A DNA stretch of 64,000 bases from Terasakiella pusilla DSM 6293 (lineage in GTDB: Bacteria; Pseudomonadota; Alphaproteobacteria; Rhodospirillales; Terasakiellaceae). The DNA lies in NCBI RefSeq assembly GCF_000688235.1, contig NZ_JHYO01000001.1, forward strand, positions 1-64,000. The letters are read 5' to 3'. The position numbers and the translations under genes were made by a program. The first letter of the stretch is position 1; every line of letters begins with the position of its first letter. The notes under the pieces are model-generated. The model saw nothing but the letters and a program-made list of their open reading frames with translations, made no database searches and had not been told where the DNA came from. Shown one piece after another: positions 46,105 to 56,351 of the stretch.

Positions 46105-47778
46105 TCAATCGCCGTTTTCCACTCCACCATCGGATTGCGCGTCGTCATCGACCTGTGGGCCAGCCTCATTCTCCACAAGACCTTCCTCACTGTCTAAAAC
46201 AGCGTGCGCGACGACTTTCTTGCGTTCCTGCTTCACCAGATCACGGAACTCCTTTTCAATCTTTTTCGACGAAAAGGATTTAAAGCGCTCGGCAAATTCC
46301 GCGCGAACGACAACCTTGCGCGCCATAAACTTTTCCACCAACACGCCCATTGCCAAAAAGACTTTAGGGTCAGAAATACCAGAAGCCAGCATTTGTTCAC
46401 TGTAACTATGAAGCGTTTCGGCCTGCACATCTAAATCCTGAAAATCACCAAGGTTTTCCTGCAAGCCCTTAAGCGCCTTCACCAGCGCCGCAACCTTGTC
46501 TTCGGGATAGAGGGAAGCAAAAAACTCCAGCAGATAGCGTAACTTTTTGCAGGTCTTGCGCAAGTCATGCAGGTCTTGCGCAGGCGTGTCATCACCGATC
46601 ACACGGCCTTCGCCAATGACTTTACGATAGCTTTTCCAAATGCGTTTATCGGCAAGCTCCCCAACCGCTAAGGCCGCATTAGGCGCGGTGGGGCGGGCAG
46701 GCACCGGACGCTTTAAAAATGCGCGCCATTTCGCCATAAAGTCCTTAAATCGCTTACTCGTCAGATCTTCAACCAACTGAAGGCGCGCTTCTTTATGCTT
46801 CACCATTAAGAAGTCGTGCAGCGCTTCTAAGTCACCTTGCAAGTCAGAGCGCAACTGTTTGCAATATTTAGGATAATCCAGCAAATAAACATCAAGATCA
46901 CGCACCGGTGTTGTCACAGTCCCGACCCATGCGAGCTCCTGCGCAAATTTATCTTCCACGGTTTGCGGCAACACCCCTTTCATGCGGCTTAAGGCACTGC
47001 GCGATCGACGCACGGCAACCCGCAGATCATGGAGGAACTCGCTATCGATATTTTCCAGCGTGCCGTCCAGATTGCGCTCAATCTGCCCGACCTGATCCAG
47101 CAAAATATCTTTGAGTGCCTGATCCGATCGCATGTCACGATCCAAGGACAGGTCCAATTTGCTGGTATAGTCTTTTGGCGTCTTATTGATATTCGTCATC
47201 AAGGTTTCAAAAAACGCATATTGCGTGGTCTTGGTCAGCCCCGCAAACACAGGCAAGGTCTTGGCGAAATCTTTTTCATATCCGGCCAGGCATTCCACAC
47301 GCAGACGGCAACCCAATTCCGCCATCTTGCGGCGCGGGGCGGTGCGTTGAAAATTGACCTCAACGGTCATGCGCACACGCTCACGGCCTTTTTTATCTTC
47401 TACGCTGACCTGAATTTGTTCTGACTTTACCTGCGTCAATTCTAAAAAAGCGCGCAGACCCACCGTCTTTGCCAGCGCCTTTTTCATTTTACCGGCAGGC
47501 AAATCCGCAGGCCAAACCGGGATCGTGGCAACCGGCAAAGTCACGGGGAATTTGGGTGTTTTACCATCACAGAACAAACGAAGCGACAGATCATCGGCCT
47601 TTTCGGCCACCAGATACATATCTTTTTGGCACAAAGCCCAGTCAAATGTATCCAGATAGACCTGTTCTACAGTCTTCTCGCCCGCACGTTTGCCTTGTGC
47701 AAGCGTAGCAACAATACTCGCCCATTCCTGCGCAGTATGTTCTTCCCCAAGTAGAAAATATTTTGTTTCCACGACCAT
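46105..47778 (-). CDS. Degenerate CYTH-CHAD protein
   Basis: 557 residues. The N-terminal 200 residues are CYTH-like (LDTFDWALCQKDMYL and VEDKKGRERVRMTVEV), but the EXEXK motif is reduced to VVETK, so catalysis is doubtful. The rest is a CHAD domain, an all-helical module with conserved basic histidines: FLHDLRVAVRRSRSALSRMK and LHDLRKTCKKLRYLLEFF. CHAD domains bind polyphosphate and can sit on granules. The C-terminus is acidic. It faces the active-looking CYTH gene. Confidence 0.9.
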   Translation of the reverse strand: MVVETKYFLLGEEHTAQEWASIVATLAQGKRAGEKTVEQVYLDTFDWALCQKDMYLVAEKADDLSLRLFCDGKTPKFPVTLPVATIPVWPADLPAGKMKKALAKTVGLRAFLELTQVKSEQIQVSVEDKKGRERVRMTVEVNFQRTAPRRKMAELGCRLRVECLAGYEKDFAKTLPVFAGLTKTTQYAFFETLMTNINKTPKDYTSKLDLSLDRDMRSDQALKDILLDQVGQIERNLDGTLENIDSEFLHDLRVAVRRSRSALSRMKGVLPQTVEDKFAQELAWVGTVTTPVRDLDVYLLDYPKYCKQLRSDLQGDLEALHDFLMVKHKEARLQLVEDLTSKRFKDFMAKWRAFLKRPVPARPTAPNAALAVGELADKRIWKSYRKVIGEGRVIGDDTPAQDLHDLRKTCKKLRYLLEFFASLYPEDKVAALVKALKGLQENLGDFQDLDVQAETLHSYSEQMLASGISDPKVFLAMGVLVEKFMARKVVVRAEFAERFKSFSSKKIEKEFRDLVKQERKKVVAHAVLDSEEGLVENEAGPQVDDDAQSDGGVENGD

Positions 47779-47867
47779 CTATTCACCCCAATTCTATTTT
47801 GTCATGTTTTTGTAATATTTTACGGGTTATTATAGATTTGTCATGTTACATTTTTAGGTAGATATCC

Positions 47868-49703
47868 CTATTTCTTGCGCTGAGACTCCAGCTTCTTGGC
47901 TTTTTCTTGATCATACCACCAGAACTGCCACGCCGTATATCCAGGGTTGTACTTTGCCCATGTATCCGGGCGCCCGAATTTATCCCAGGCAACGATACGC
48001 GCGACCTTCAAATGCCAGTTCGGAATCACATAGTGCCCCCACAATAGCACACGATCCAGCGCACGGGTGCGCATGATCAGTTCTTCACGATCCGGCGCGT
48101 TGACAACCATCTGCACCAGTTCATCAATCACCGGACTTTTAATGCCGATCGCATTGCGGCTACCTTGACGGTCTGCGGATTTACTCGTCCAGAAGTCATA
48201 TTGCTCGTTCCCCGGCGACTGGCTTTGCCCAAAGACTTCGACGGTCAAGTCATAGTCATAGGTATCTGTACGTTCTTTATATTGCGCGGTATCGACCATA
48301 CGGATGGTGACATCAATGCCGATGCGTTCCAGATTCTTTTTAAAGGGCAGGACAATGCGTTCCCATTGCGGGGAGGCTTGCAGCAAAATTTCAAAGGCCA
48401 GTGGCTCGCCTGTTTTCAGGTTCACCATCTTGCTGTCTTTAACGCCATAGCCGGCTTTTTTCAGCAAAGTCACAGCCTGTTTCAGATTGCCCCGGATATT
48501 CCCCGACCCATCTGTTTTGGGCGGCTGATATTCTGTGGTGAAGACTTCATCCGGGATTTGCCCGCGATATTTCTCCAATATTTCCAGCTCACGTCCTGTC
48601 GGCACCCCGCTTGAGGCCAATTCCGAGTTGGAAAAATAGCTGGTCGTGCGCGAATATTCGTTATGGAACAGGTTTTTATTTGCCCAATCAAAATCAAATC
48701 CATAGGCCAGCGCCTGACGCACCAAGGGATCTTTAAACTTGTCACGGCGAATGTTAAAAGCGAAGCCCTGCATACCCGTGCCGACTTCATGTTCAATGCG
48801 CAGCTTTTGTATCAGGCCTTTTTCGACTTCAGGGATATCATACGCCGTCGCCCAATTCTTGGCGATATTCTCATAGCGGTAATCAAATGCACCGCCTTTA
48901 AAAGCTTCTAAAGCAACCGTTGCATCGCGGTAATAATCAAAGCGGATTTCATCAAAATTATTTTGACCGGCATTGACCGCCAAATCTTTCCCCCAATAGT
49001 CCGTGACGCGCTCAAAGACAATATTCCGCCCCGGCTCAAAAGATTTAACCTTGTAAGGGCCACTGCCCAAGGGGGCTTCCAGCGTGGTTTTGGTAAAGTC
49101 TTTGTCTTCCCAATAATGTTTCGGCAGGATCGGCAATTGACCAAGGATCATCGCAAGCTCGCGGTTTTCCCCCTCTTTAAAGGTGAACTTGACCGACAGA
49201 TCTCCCGTCTTTTCCACACCGGCTACATCCCCATAATAAAACCGATATTGCGGATGCCCCTCTTTCATCAACGTGTTAAAGCTAAAGACCACATCGTCTG
49301 CGGTCACGGGCTTACCATCATGCCAGCGTGCTTCTTTGCGCAAATGATACGCCACCCAGCTGCGATCTTCCGGCATCTCGATGGTTTCCGCCAACAAGCC
49401 GTAGGAGGTAAAAGGTTCATCCATAGATTGGACCGTCAATGTCTCAATCGGCAGGCTGCTGCCAATCGCCGGGATGCCTTTTAACGTATAGCCATTTAGG
49501 GTATCAAACGCAGACCCTATTTGTGATAAGCGAATGCTGCCGCCTTTGGGCGCATCCGGGTTCACATAATCAAAATGGGTAAAATCCGGTCCGTATTTGA
49601 TATCCCCGTGCATGGAAACCGCATAGCGTTTCTCTGCTGCACTGGCACTAAACGTTAACGACAGTCCCAACAGACCTGCCAATACGACCGATTTCATTCC
49701 CAT
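47868..49703 (-). CDS. Extracellular solute-binding protein family 5, YejA-like
   Basis: 611 residues from ATG 49703, with AGG six bases upstream. A signal peptide ends ASAAEKRY. Oligopeptide/dipeptide-type binding domain: FDYVNPDAPKGGSIRLSQIG, AYHLRKEARWHDGKPVTADD and GSGPYKVKSFEPGRNI. YejA-type proteins serve a YejBEF permease that takes up peptides including microcin C. The permease genes are not adjacent. Confidence 0.9.
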   Translation of the reverse strand: MGMKSVVLAGLLGLSLTFSASAAEKRYAVSMHGDIKYGPDFTHFDYVNPDAPKGGSIRLSQIGSAFDTLNGYTLKGIPAIGSSLPIETLTVQSMDEPFTSYGLLAETIEMPEDRSWVAYHLRKEARWHDGKPVTADDVVFSFNTLMKEGHPQYRFYYGDVAGVEKTGDLSVKFTFKEGENRELAMILGQLPILPKHYWEDKDFTKTTLEAPLGSGPYKVKSFEPGRNIVFERVTDYWGKDLAVNAGQNNFDEIRFDYYRDATVALEAFKGGAFDYRYENIAKNWATAYDIPEVEKGLIQKLRIEHEVGTGMQGFAFNIRRDKFKDPLVRQALAYGFDFDWANKNLFHNEYSRTTSYFSNSELASSGVPTGRELEILEKYRGQIPDEVFTTEYQPPKTDGSGNIRGNLKQAVTLLKKAGYGVKDSKMVNLKTGEPLAFEILLQASPQWERIVLPFKKNLERIGIDVTIRMVDTAQYKERTDTYDYDLTVEVFGQSQSPGNEQYDFWTSKSADRQGSRNAIGIKSPVIDELVQMVVNAPDREELIMRTRALDRVLLWGHYVIPNWHLKVARIVAWDKFGRPDTWAKYNPGYTAWQFWWYDQEKAKKLESQRKK

Positions 49704-49785
49704 TATGAACCTACTTTCCTGAATGATTGTTCTTTGCAATGATATTGGCGGGGTTGTATGATTTGTGCAAGGGGTTGATCCACAA

Positions 49786-50397
49786 ATGCCAATTATCTTT
49801 TTCTTTCTCATCACGTTTTTTACAGCACCTGCCCACGCAAATATGGAAGATGCCATCCGCGCGGTGCAGGAAGGCCGAAACGAAGACGCGCTTTATGAGT
49901 TCCACCAATATTCCCGCCACGGCAATCCGGTTGCGGATTATTGGATCGGGACCATGTATCTACAAGGACGCGGCGTTGAACAAAGTGTAGAAAACGCCAT
50001 TCACTGGCTTCATCGCTCCGCAAAGCAAGACTATGCGCCCGCCATGATCGTTCTTGGCAACATCCACTTGGAAGGGCAAACCGGTAAAGTTAATCTGAAC
50101 CTTGCGCGGGGCTGGTTCAACAAAGCCGTAGAGTTAGGTGACCCATACGCCATGTTGCGCATGGGGGAAATTTATATGAACGGTCTTGGCCTCAAAGCCA
50201 AGCCATCTGTCGGCATCAACTACGTGCGCCAAGCCGCCAAGCTCGGCAATCTGGAAGCCAAGCATATTTTGGGCATGGCCTACATGAAAGGGGTCGGCGT
50301 TCCCACCGACCCCCAACAAGGTAAGTTCTGGCTCAAAAGTGCAGCAAGTGAGGGATTTGCCCCCTCGCAGGAAGCCTTGCAGCAGCTTTCAAAATGA
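49786..50397 (+). CDS. Secreted SEL1-like repeat protein
   Basis: 203 residues from ATG 49786, with AAGGGG upstream. A signal peptide (MPIIFFFLITFFTAPAHA) is followed by four SEL1 repeats (IGTMYLQGRGVEQSVENAIH, MIVLGNIHLEGQTGKV, MLRMGEIYMNGLGLK, LGMAYMKGVGVPTDPQQG). Such proteins scaffold periplasmic complexes. Divergent from the YejA-like gene. Confidence 0.88.
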   Translation: MPIIFFFLITFFTAPAHANMEDAIRAVQEGRNEDALYEFHQYSRHGNPVADYWIGTMYLQGRGVEQSVENAIHWLHRSAKQDYAPAMIVLGNIHLEGQTGKVNLNLARGWFNKAVELGDPYAMLRMGEIYMNGLGLKAKPSVGINYVRQAAKLGNLEAKHILGMAYMKGVGVPTDPQQGKFWLKSAASEGFAPSQEALQQLSK

Positions 50398-50404
50398 CCC
50401 GTAA

Positions 50405-50758
50405 TTACTTTGCGTATTTTTCAACAAACTGGTCGTAAGCCTCAAGGGTTTGCGCACCATAAATCATGGACGGACCACCGCCCATATAAACAGCCATGCC
50501 CACCGTTTCGGCAACTTCGTCGCGGGTCGCCCCAAATTTCAGCGCCGCTTTCACATGAAAAGCGATACAGCCGTCGCAACGCGTTGTGATCGCAATGGCA
50601 ATTGCCAACAACTCTTTCGTTTTCGGGTCCAAAACGCTGTCTTCACTGGCTTTCGCAGCCAATTGGGTAAACGCATTCATGGTTTCCGGGATTGCGCCAC
50701 GCAGGGTTTTAATGGCACCTGTCAGGTCTTTGGCAATATCGGGGTAGTTCTTGGTCAC
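50405..50758 (-). CDS. Carboxymuconolactone decarboxylase family, AhpD-like
   Basis: 117 residues. The redox centre CXXC is Cys61 and Cys64 with His68 (CDGCIAFH), as in AhpD alkylhydroperoxidase. It may reduce peroxides or protect against them. It converges on the SEL1 gene, whose stop is 7 bases away. Confidence 0.9.
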   Translation of the reverse strand: MTKNYPDIAKDLTGAIKTLRGAIPETMNAFTQLAAKASEDSVLDPKTKELLAIAIAITTRCDGCIAFHVKAALKFGATRDEVAETVGMAVYMGGGPSMIYGAQTLEAYDQFVEKYAK

Positions 50759-50832
50759 GTTATATCTCCACGCTGATCTGTAAATTTAGTATATTCTAAT
50801 ATTTTAAAAAGGATGAAAATTCAAGGCTGTTT

Positions 50833-51873
50833 TTATCGAAGCGACACATGCGCTTGCGTTTTAAAAATTCCTCCACTGGTCCCATCGGTCTGACGCAACA
50901 ACTTAATCTCGCCCTTATAGACGCCGGGCTCCCACGTGTAACTCGGGCGGTGCATGCCTGCATGGAGACTACGATGGGCCTGATCTTTTTCGATGGTGGA
51001 GGTGTAAGTGAAAATCTCCTCCCCATCCGGGGCCGTGATGGAAAAGGTCACCTGATCGCCTTTGCGTACATGCAAAATGCGCGTCCAAAGCAACAATTGC
51101 GGCGTACGAATTGACAGCGTTTCGTCATCATATAGCCCCTCAACCATCCCTGCCGGTTTAGGGCGGGTGGAGGCAAAACCTGTATCCATAAAACTCACAG
51201 GTTCATAGCTCAGGCGATTGAGGCTGTCCTCCGACCAGAGAGACTGTTCACCAGCGTTGCACAAATCATTCCTTGCGACCCCGACAAAGGGGTCGACAAT
51301 CGCCCCGCGCCGTGTGTCAGAAGCTGGGTCGATATATTCCACCTGAAAATGTAAATGCGGATAGATTGTCAAACCGGAATTCCCAACAAAGCCGATCATA
51401 TCGCCTTGCTTGACCTCATCGCCTTTTTTGACTTTCAGGCTATTACGTTTCAAGTGGCAATATTGCGTCACCCAACCGTCTGCATGTTTGAGGCGCAGGC
51501 CATTACCACATTCTTTACGCTGGATTTCCTCACGCTCACGTTTACGGTAATCAATGTCTTTCATCCCGTCGCGCGCGCCCAATACAATCCCGTCAGCCGC
51601 AGCGCGCACAACCACACCAGATTGCATATCGCGCAAGGTACGGATCATAAAATCCGTGCCCTTATGGCCGTTATAGGTTTGCTTGCCGCAACTATAGTCT
51701 TTCGCTGTCTTGCCGGGGTCGTGATCGACATAATTGCCGATCCAACAATTCCAGCCCAGCTCACATTCCACTGGCAGGGTAAATTGGGGAACAGGAATAG
51801 CGTCGTTGGCGAGGGCTTTTCCAAACCAGCCAACACACAGAAGAAAACAAAGGATTTTAAAGCGTGTCATCAT
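50833..51873 (-). CDS. Secreted M23 family metallopeptidase
   Basis: 346 residues from ATG 51873. A signal peptide (RFKILCFLLCVGWFGKALA) is followed by a LytM zinc domain: HKGTDF supplies HXXXD and PHLHFQV supplies HXH. Cysteines in CELGWNCWIG suggest disulfides. A C-terminal beta-rich domain of about 120 residues (TPQLLLWTRILHVRKGDQV) may bind the wall. It is a probable peptidoglycan endopeptidase or scaffold activator. Confidence 0.88.
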   Translation of the reverse strand: MMTRFKILCFLLCVGWFGKALANDAIPVPQFTLPVECELGWNCWIGNYVDHDPGKTAKDYSCGKQTYNGHKGTDFMIRTLRDMQSGVVVRAAADGIVLGARDGMKDIDYRKREREEIQRKECGNGLRLKHADGWVTQYCHLKRNSLKVKKGDEVKQGDMIGFVGNSGLTIYPHLHFQVEYIDPASDTRRGAIVDPFVGVARNDLCNAGEQSLWSEDSLNRLSYEPVSFMDTGFASTRPKPAGMVEGLYDDETLSIRTPQLLLWTRILHVRKGDQVTFSITAPDGEEIFTYTSTIEKDQAHRSLHAGMHRPSYTWEPGVYKGEIKLLRQTDGTSGGIFKTQAHVSLR

Positions 51874-51994
51874 GATCGACGCATTATGAAACATTCTTGA
51901 AGAATAAGAAATGGTCGAATTTTCGCTTTGGCGGTTTTTTCTTTTTATGGTTATAGTGCGTTGCACAAGTTAAAATATAATGAGGAATCAGACC

Positions 51995-52423
51995 ATGGAA
52001 GAGCTTTACGGCTACACCTACGAAGAAATCGACGAAGGCATGACAGATGTCTTCTCCAAGACGGTTACCGAAGCAGATATCGCAGCTTTTGCAGGTGTAT
52101 CCGGTGACACCAACCCGGTCCACCTCAACGAAGAATTTGCCGCGGGCACCATGTTTAAGACCCGCATCGCCCACGGCATGCTGAGCGCCGGCTTTATCTC
52201 GACCGTTTTTGGCACAAAGCTGCCTGGCCCGGGCTGTATTTACATTTCTCAAAACCTGAAATTCAAGGCACCGGTCAAGATCGGTGACACCGTCGTTGCC
52301 CGCGTCACAGCTGTTGAAAAAGACGATGCCAAGAAATTCATCAAGTTTGAGACGATCTGCACCGTTGGCGACACCAAAGTCATCACCGGCGAAGCAACCA
52401 TCATGGTTCCGTCCGGCGCATAA
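51995..52423 (+). CDS. MaoC-like (R)-specific enoyl-CoA hydratase
   Basis: 142 residues from ATG 51995 with GAGGA upstream. Single hotdog domain with the catalytic pair Asp38 and His43 in GDTNPVHLNEEFA and the segment RIAHGMLSAGFIS. PhaJ proteins of this length supply (R)-3-hydroxyacyl-CoA for PHA synthesis from beta-oxidation. A related role is inferred; another role in branched-chain or side-chain metabolism is possible. Confidence 0.88.
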   Translation: MEELYGYTYEEIDEGMTDVFSKTVTEADIAAFAGVSGDTNPVHLNEEFAAGTMFKTRIAHGMLSAGFISTVFGTKLPGPGCIYISQNLKFKAPVKIGDTVVARVTAVEKDDAKKFIKFETICTVGDTKVITGEATIMVPSGA

Positions 52424-52442
52424 GACGCACACAAACGTTTAT

Positions 52443-52483
52443 AAAAAAACGCCAGCTCTTCTTTTTGAAGGCTGGCGTTTTTT
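52443..52483. terminator. Bidirectional terminator between maoC-like gene and cobN
   Basis: CGCCAGC pairs with GCTGGCG, flanked by seven A and six T. Confidence 0.9.
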
Positions 52484-52484
52484 G

Positions 52485-55400
52485 TTACAGCTTCTCCAGC
52501 ATCTCCGAAATGGTGAAGCGTGCGGAATTTGATCGCGGGGTCCATAGCTCACGATCCTGCGCTTCCTGAAAACGCTCCAGCATCTCCTTCAAGGCTGCCG
52601 GATTATTCTCTTTCAAAAACGCATAGGTGTCCGGGTCCTGAATATAAGCCTCAAACACCGCATCAAAGTGATGATCGCGCACACAGTTGGCGGTTGCGGC
52701 AAAGGCAAACATATAATCCAGCGTCGCCGCCATCTCAAATGCGCCCTTATAGCCGTGACGCTTTACCCCATCGATCCATTTTGGATTGACGACGCGGGCA
52801 CGCACAACCCGCGCGATCTCTTCCTCCAGCGTGCGGATGCGGGGATTTTCTGGCCTTGAATGATCGTTATGATACACGGTCGGCGCTTCCCCGCCTTTTA
52901 AAGATTTAATCGCCGCCGTCATGCCGCCTTCAAACTGATAATAGTCATCGCTATCCAGCAAATCATGTTCGCGGTTATCTTGGTTTTGCACCACCGCTTC
53001 CACATTGGACAAACGTTCTTCAAACAGGCCATGGGCACTTTCCCCGCCCGCGCCCTGACCGTAGGCATAGCCACCCCACGCAACATAGGCTTTAGCGAGA
53101 TCATCGGCGCTATCCCAGCCTTTTTCATCAATCAACGCCTGCAAACCAGCGCCGTACGCTCCGGGTTTAGAACCAAAGACACGGAAACCCGATCGTTTTT
53201 CGGCCTCAGCCTCCCCAACCCCTTGCGCCAACAAGGCGGCTTTTTCTGTGCGCACACGCGCGGCAAGCGGGTTAATGTCATCGCCTTCGTCCAGTTTGGC
53301 AACCGCACGGGCGGCACTGTCAAACAGGTCAATCAACCCGGGAAAGGCATCCCGAAAGAAGCCGGACACCCGTAAGGTCACATCCACGCGCGGGCGCCCC
53401 AAGACAGAATGCGGCATAATTTCAAAGCCCGTGACACGGCGCGACACCGTATCCCATTGCGGCTGCACGCCCATCAGCGCAAGACCTTGGGCGATATCGT
53501 CCCCGCCGGTGCGCATATTGGATGTGCCCCATGCGGTCAAGGCCATGGTGCGCGGCCAATCGCCGTGATCCTGCATATAGCGATCAATCATCAGGCTGGC
53601 AGATTTCCAGCCCAGCGTCCAAGCCGCAGGGGTTGGCACCGTGCGGGTATCAACGGAGTAAAAGTTTTTCCCCGTCGGCAGGATTTCCGGTCGTCCCCGG
53701 GTCGGTGCGCCACTGGGACCGGGGGCGACAAAGCCGCCGTCCAGCCCTTTTAAGAGGCCCGTAATTTCTGCCTCACCACATGCCATCACATTGGGACGAA
53801 CCTGTTGATTAACATAGGTCATCACCTCATGCGTTGCCGTCCACTCCGGCTTAATGTCAATATCATTACTGACGATGCGATACACCAGTTCCTCCAGTCG
53901 TTCCACCGTATCGCCGTAGGTGCGCCATGGGGTTTCATTTTGCAAGACTTCCGGCTTCAACCCACCCCACGGGGTCGCCATGTCGCAATTTAGCGGATCA
54001 AAATTCAGGTCCAGATCATTGCCGAGCGCACGGATCAGGGATTGGTCCTGCCCTTCGCCTTTATTGCGCGGCACCCGAACGAGGGCCACGATCAGATCAT
54101 TCAGCAAACGATCTTGCGGGCTTTCCCCAAAGATATGCAGACCATCACGGATTTGCATTTCTTTCAGCTCGCACAGATGATTGTCCAGCTTGGCAAGGGC
54201 TTCTTCATCCCCATCATCTTTACCAATCCCGCAATCTTCATCCAGACCCGTGGTGCGCGACAGGGCGAGGATTTCTTTTTTCAAAACCTTAAGACGGCGC
54301 GGGTCCACGCCTGCGGCTTCATAATATTCGTCGACCAACTGTTCCAGATCACGCAAAGGTCCATAGCTTTCCGCACGGGTCAGCGGCGGTGTTAAGTGAT
54401 CAATGATCACCGCCTGACTGCGACGTTTCGCCTGTGTACCTTCCCCCGGATCATTAATGATAAAGGGATAGAGATGCACCATCGGGCCAAACACCACTTC
54501 GGGGAAGCAGTTTTCCGACAAGGCGATGGCCTTACCCGGCAACCATTCCATATTGCCGTGCTTACCCATATGAATGACCGCATGCGCGCCAAACTGGCTG
54601 CGCACCCACGCATAAAAAGCCAGATAGTTATGCGGCGGCACCAGATCTGGGCTGTGATAACTCTCCACCGGATCGATGTTATAACCGCGCGCAGGCTGTA
54701 AACAAACCGCCACATTGCCACAACGATAAGCTGGTAAGACAAAGCACTCATCGCGATAGAACGGATCTTTCGCCGGTGGTCCCCATCGATCCAACACAGC
54801 TTGCTGCACAGAAGTTGGCAAGCCTTCAAAAAACGCGGCATAATCCGCTGCGGACAAGCTTTCGATCACATCGCGTTCATCCAGCTTGGTAAAATCGTTG
54901 GTCACACCCGCTTGCAAGCGTTCCACTAACTCATTGCCATGTTCGGGAATATCCGCAACCGTATAGCCAGCCTGCGCCATCGCGTTTAACACATTGACCG
55001 ACCCTGCGGGTGTATCAAGCCCCACCCCATTGCCCATGCGTCCATCTTTGTTGGGATAATTGGCAAGGATCAAGGCAACTTTACGATCCTGCACGGCCGC
55101 CGTTTTCAATTTCGCCCAATTCGCCGCCAGCTTTGCGGTAAAGTCCAGACGGTCTTTGACAGGCTGATAGGTGACGATATCACATTCACACAGATCATCA
55201 CGTACCGCTAAGCCTTTAAAGGACACCGCGCGCGACAAAATGCGCCCATCCACTTCGGGTAAAGCCACGTTCATGGCGATATCACGCGCGCTTAAACCGT
55301 TTGTGCCTTCGTCCCACGCATCCTTATTTGATCCGGCAAACACCACCTGCAAGACCGGACAGTCCGCGATATCAAAGGGCGTTTTGGTTCGTTTTGCATT

Positions 55401-56231
55401 GGGTTTGGACAACGCAAAGCCTGTGCCGTTTAAGATAACCGCTGTTTCACTTGCCGAGAGCATTTCTTCAATCGCAGCGGCGGCAACACTGTCTTTCAAG
55501 CTGGCAGCATAAAGCGGCAGCGGGTTTAAGCCTTGGGCCTGCAAAGACGCAATAAGCTCATCAATCACCGCCGTATTACCCGCCTGCATCAAGGCACGAT
55601 AAAAACTGATCGCGGCAACGGATTGGCCCTCGGTCCAATATTTTGCGCGCAGGTCCGTCAAGGACAAGGCCGTTTCACCGGGCCAATAAATACCCGCACG
55701 CATCAAGGGCGCAGGTTCCGCCCACGCACTGTCACGCCCCATGAGATGATGGGCAAAGTTTAAAAACTCGGTTGCGTTTTCAATGCCACCATGGACGCAG
55801 TATTGCCACAGGCGATGGACCGCCCCTTCATCAAGCGAAGACAAATGCGCCAATTCCGCATCCGGCTGGTCATCACCGGGCAGCAGCGCCAGTGGAATAT
55901 TGTTTTGGCGACAGACCGCAACAATTTCGTCCACGCCATATTCCCAATAACTTTTGCCGCCCAACAGACGCAGCACCACCAACTTTGCCTTGGAAATAAC
56001 ATCATCCACATACAGGTCCACCGACATGTTGTGCCCCATATGCAACAAGGAGGCTAAACGCAGGCTGGGGATCGTGCTGTCGGCCTCATGCAGTTTTTTA
56101 TGGGCCAGGGCGAGACAGGCAATTTCCGTATCCGCAGCGGACAGAACAACGATATCCCCCGGTGTTTGTCCCAAATCAATTGCTTCGGACCCATCGGTGA
56201 TGGCGCCCGGTGTGGCGGCAAGAAGATGCAT
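52485..56231 (-). CDS. cobN: Cobaltochelatase subunit CobN
   Basis: 1248 residues. The large subunit of the aerobic, ATP-dependent cobaltochelatase that inserts cobalt into hydrogenobyrinic diamide. Features: ANYPNKDGRMGNGVGLDTPA, HMGKHGNMEWLPGKA and GRPRVDVTLRVSGFFRDAF, with near-usual length. The partner AAA subunits are not adjacent; the cobS and cobT at 40.5-42.4 kb are the unrelated late-pathway enzymes. Together these genes imply complete aerobic B12 synthesis elsewhere. Confidence 0.95.
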   Translation of the reverse strand: MHLLAATPGAITDGSEAIDLGQTPGDIVVLSAADTEIACLALAHKKLHEADSTIPSLRLASLLHMGHNMSVDLYVDDVISKAKLVVLRLLGGKSYWEYGVDEIVAVCRQNNIPLALLPGDDQPDAELAHLSSLDEGAVHRLWQYCVHGGIENATEFLNFAHHLMGRDSAWAEPAPLMRAGIYWPGETALSLTDLRAKYWTEGQSVAAISFYRALMQAGNTAVIDELIASLQAQGLNPLPLYAASLKDSVAAAAIEEMLSASETAVILNGTGFALSKPNAKRTKTPFDIADCPVLQVVFAGSNKDAWDEGTNGLSARDIAMNVALPEVDGRILSRAVSFKGLAVRDDLCECDIVTYQPVKDRLDFTAKLAANWAKLKTAAVQDRKVALILANYPNKDGRMGNGVGLDTPAGSVNVLNAMAQAGYTVADIPEHGNELVERLQAGVTNDFTKLDERDVIESLSAADYAAFFEGLPTSVQQAVLDRWGPPAKDPFYRDECFVLPAYRCGNVAVCLQPARGYNIDPVESYHSPDLVPPHNYLAFYAWVRSQFGAHAVIHMGKHGNMEWLPGKAIALSENCFPEVVFGPMVHLYPFIINDPGEGTQAKRRSQAVIIDHLTPPLTRAESYGPLRDLEQLVDEYYEAAGVDPRRLKVLKKEILALSRTTGLDEDCGIGKDDGDEEALAKLDNHLCELKEMQIRDGLHIFGESPQDRLLNDLIVALVRVPRNKGEGQDQSLIRALGNDLDLNFDPLNCDMATPWGGLKPEVLQNETPWRTYGDTVERLEELVYRIVSNDIDIKPEWTATHEVMTYVNQQVRPNVMACGEAEITGLLKGLDGGFVAPGPSGAPTRGRPEILPTGKNFYSVDTRTVPTPAAWTLGWKSASLMIDRYMQDHGDWPRTMALTAWGTSNMRTGGDDIAQGLALMGVQPQWDTVSRRVTGFEIMPHSVLGRPRVDVTLRVSGFFRDAFPGLIDLFDSAARAVAKLDEGDDINPLAARVRTEKAALLAQGVGEAEAEKRSGFRVFGSKPGAYGAGLQALIDEKGWDSADDLAKAYVAWGGYAYGQGAGGESAHGLFEERLSNVEAVVQNQDNREHDLLDSDDYYQFEGGMTAAIKSLKGGEAPTVYHNDHSRPENPRIRTLEEEIARVVRARVVNPKWIDGVKRHGYKGAFEMAATLDYMFAFAATANCVRDHHFDAVFEAYIQDPDTYAFLKENNPAALKEMLERFQEAQDRELWTPRSNSARFTISEMLEKL

Positions 56232-56351
56232 AACTATCCCTGTTTGTCATTTGTCTGTCTGAATACATAGAAAATATTGTTTAGAAACGAAACAAAAAAG
56301 ACTGCGTTATTTTGCTTTTCAAATATTCAGACTTACTTCAGAATAACAGCT

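Noticed and set aside
56232-56351. Possible cobalamin riboswitch upstream of cobN
   Set aside because: About 120 bases shared with a divergent gene contain no B12-box and no large paired structure.
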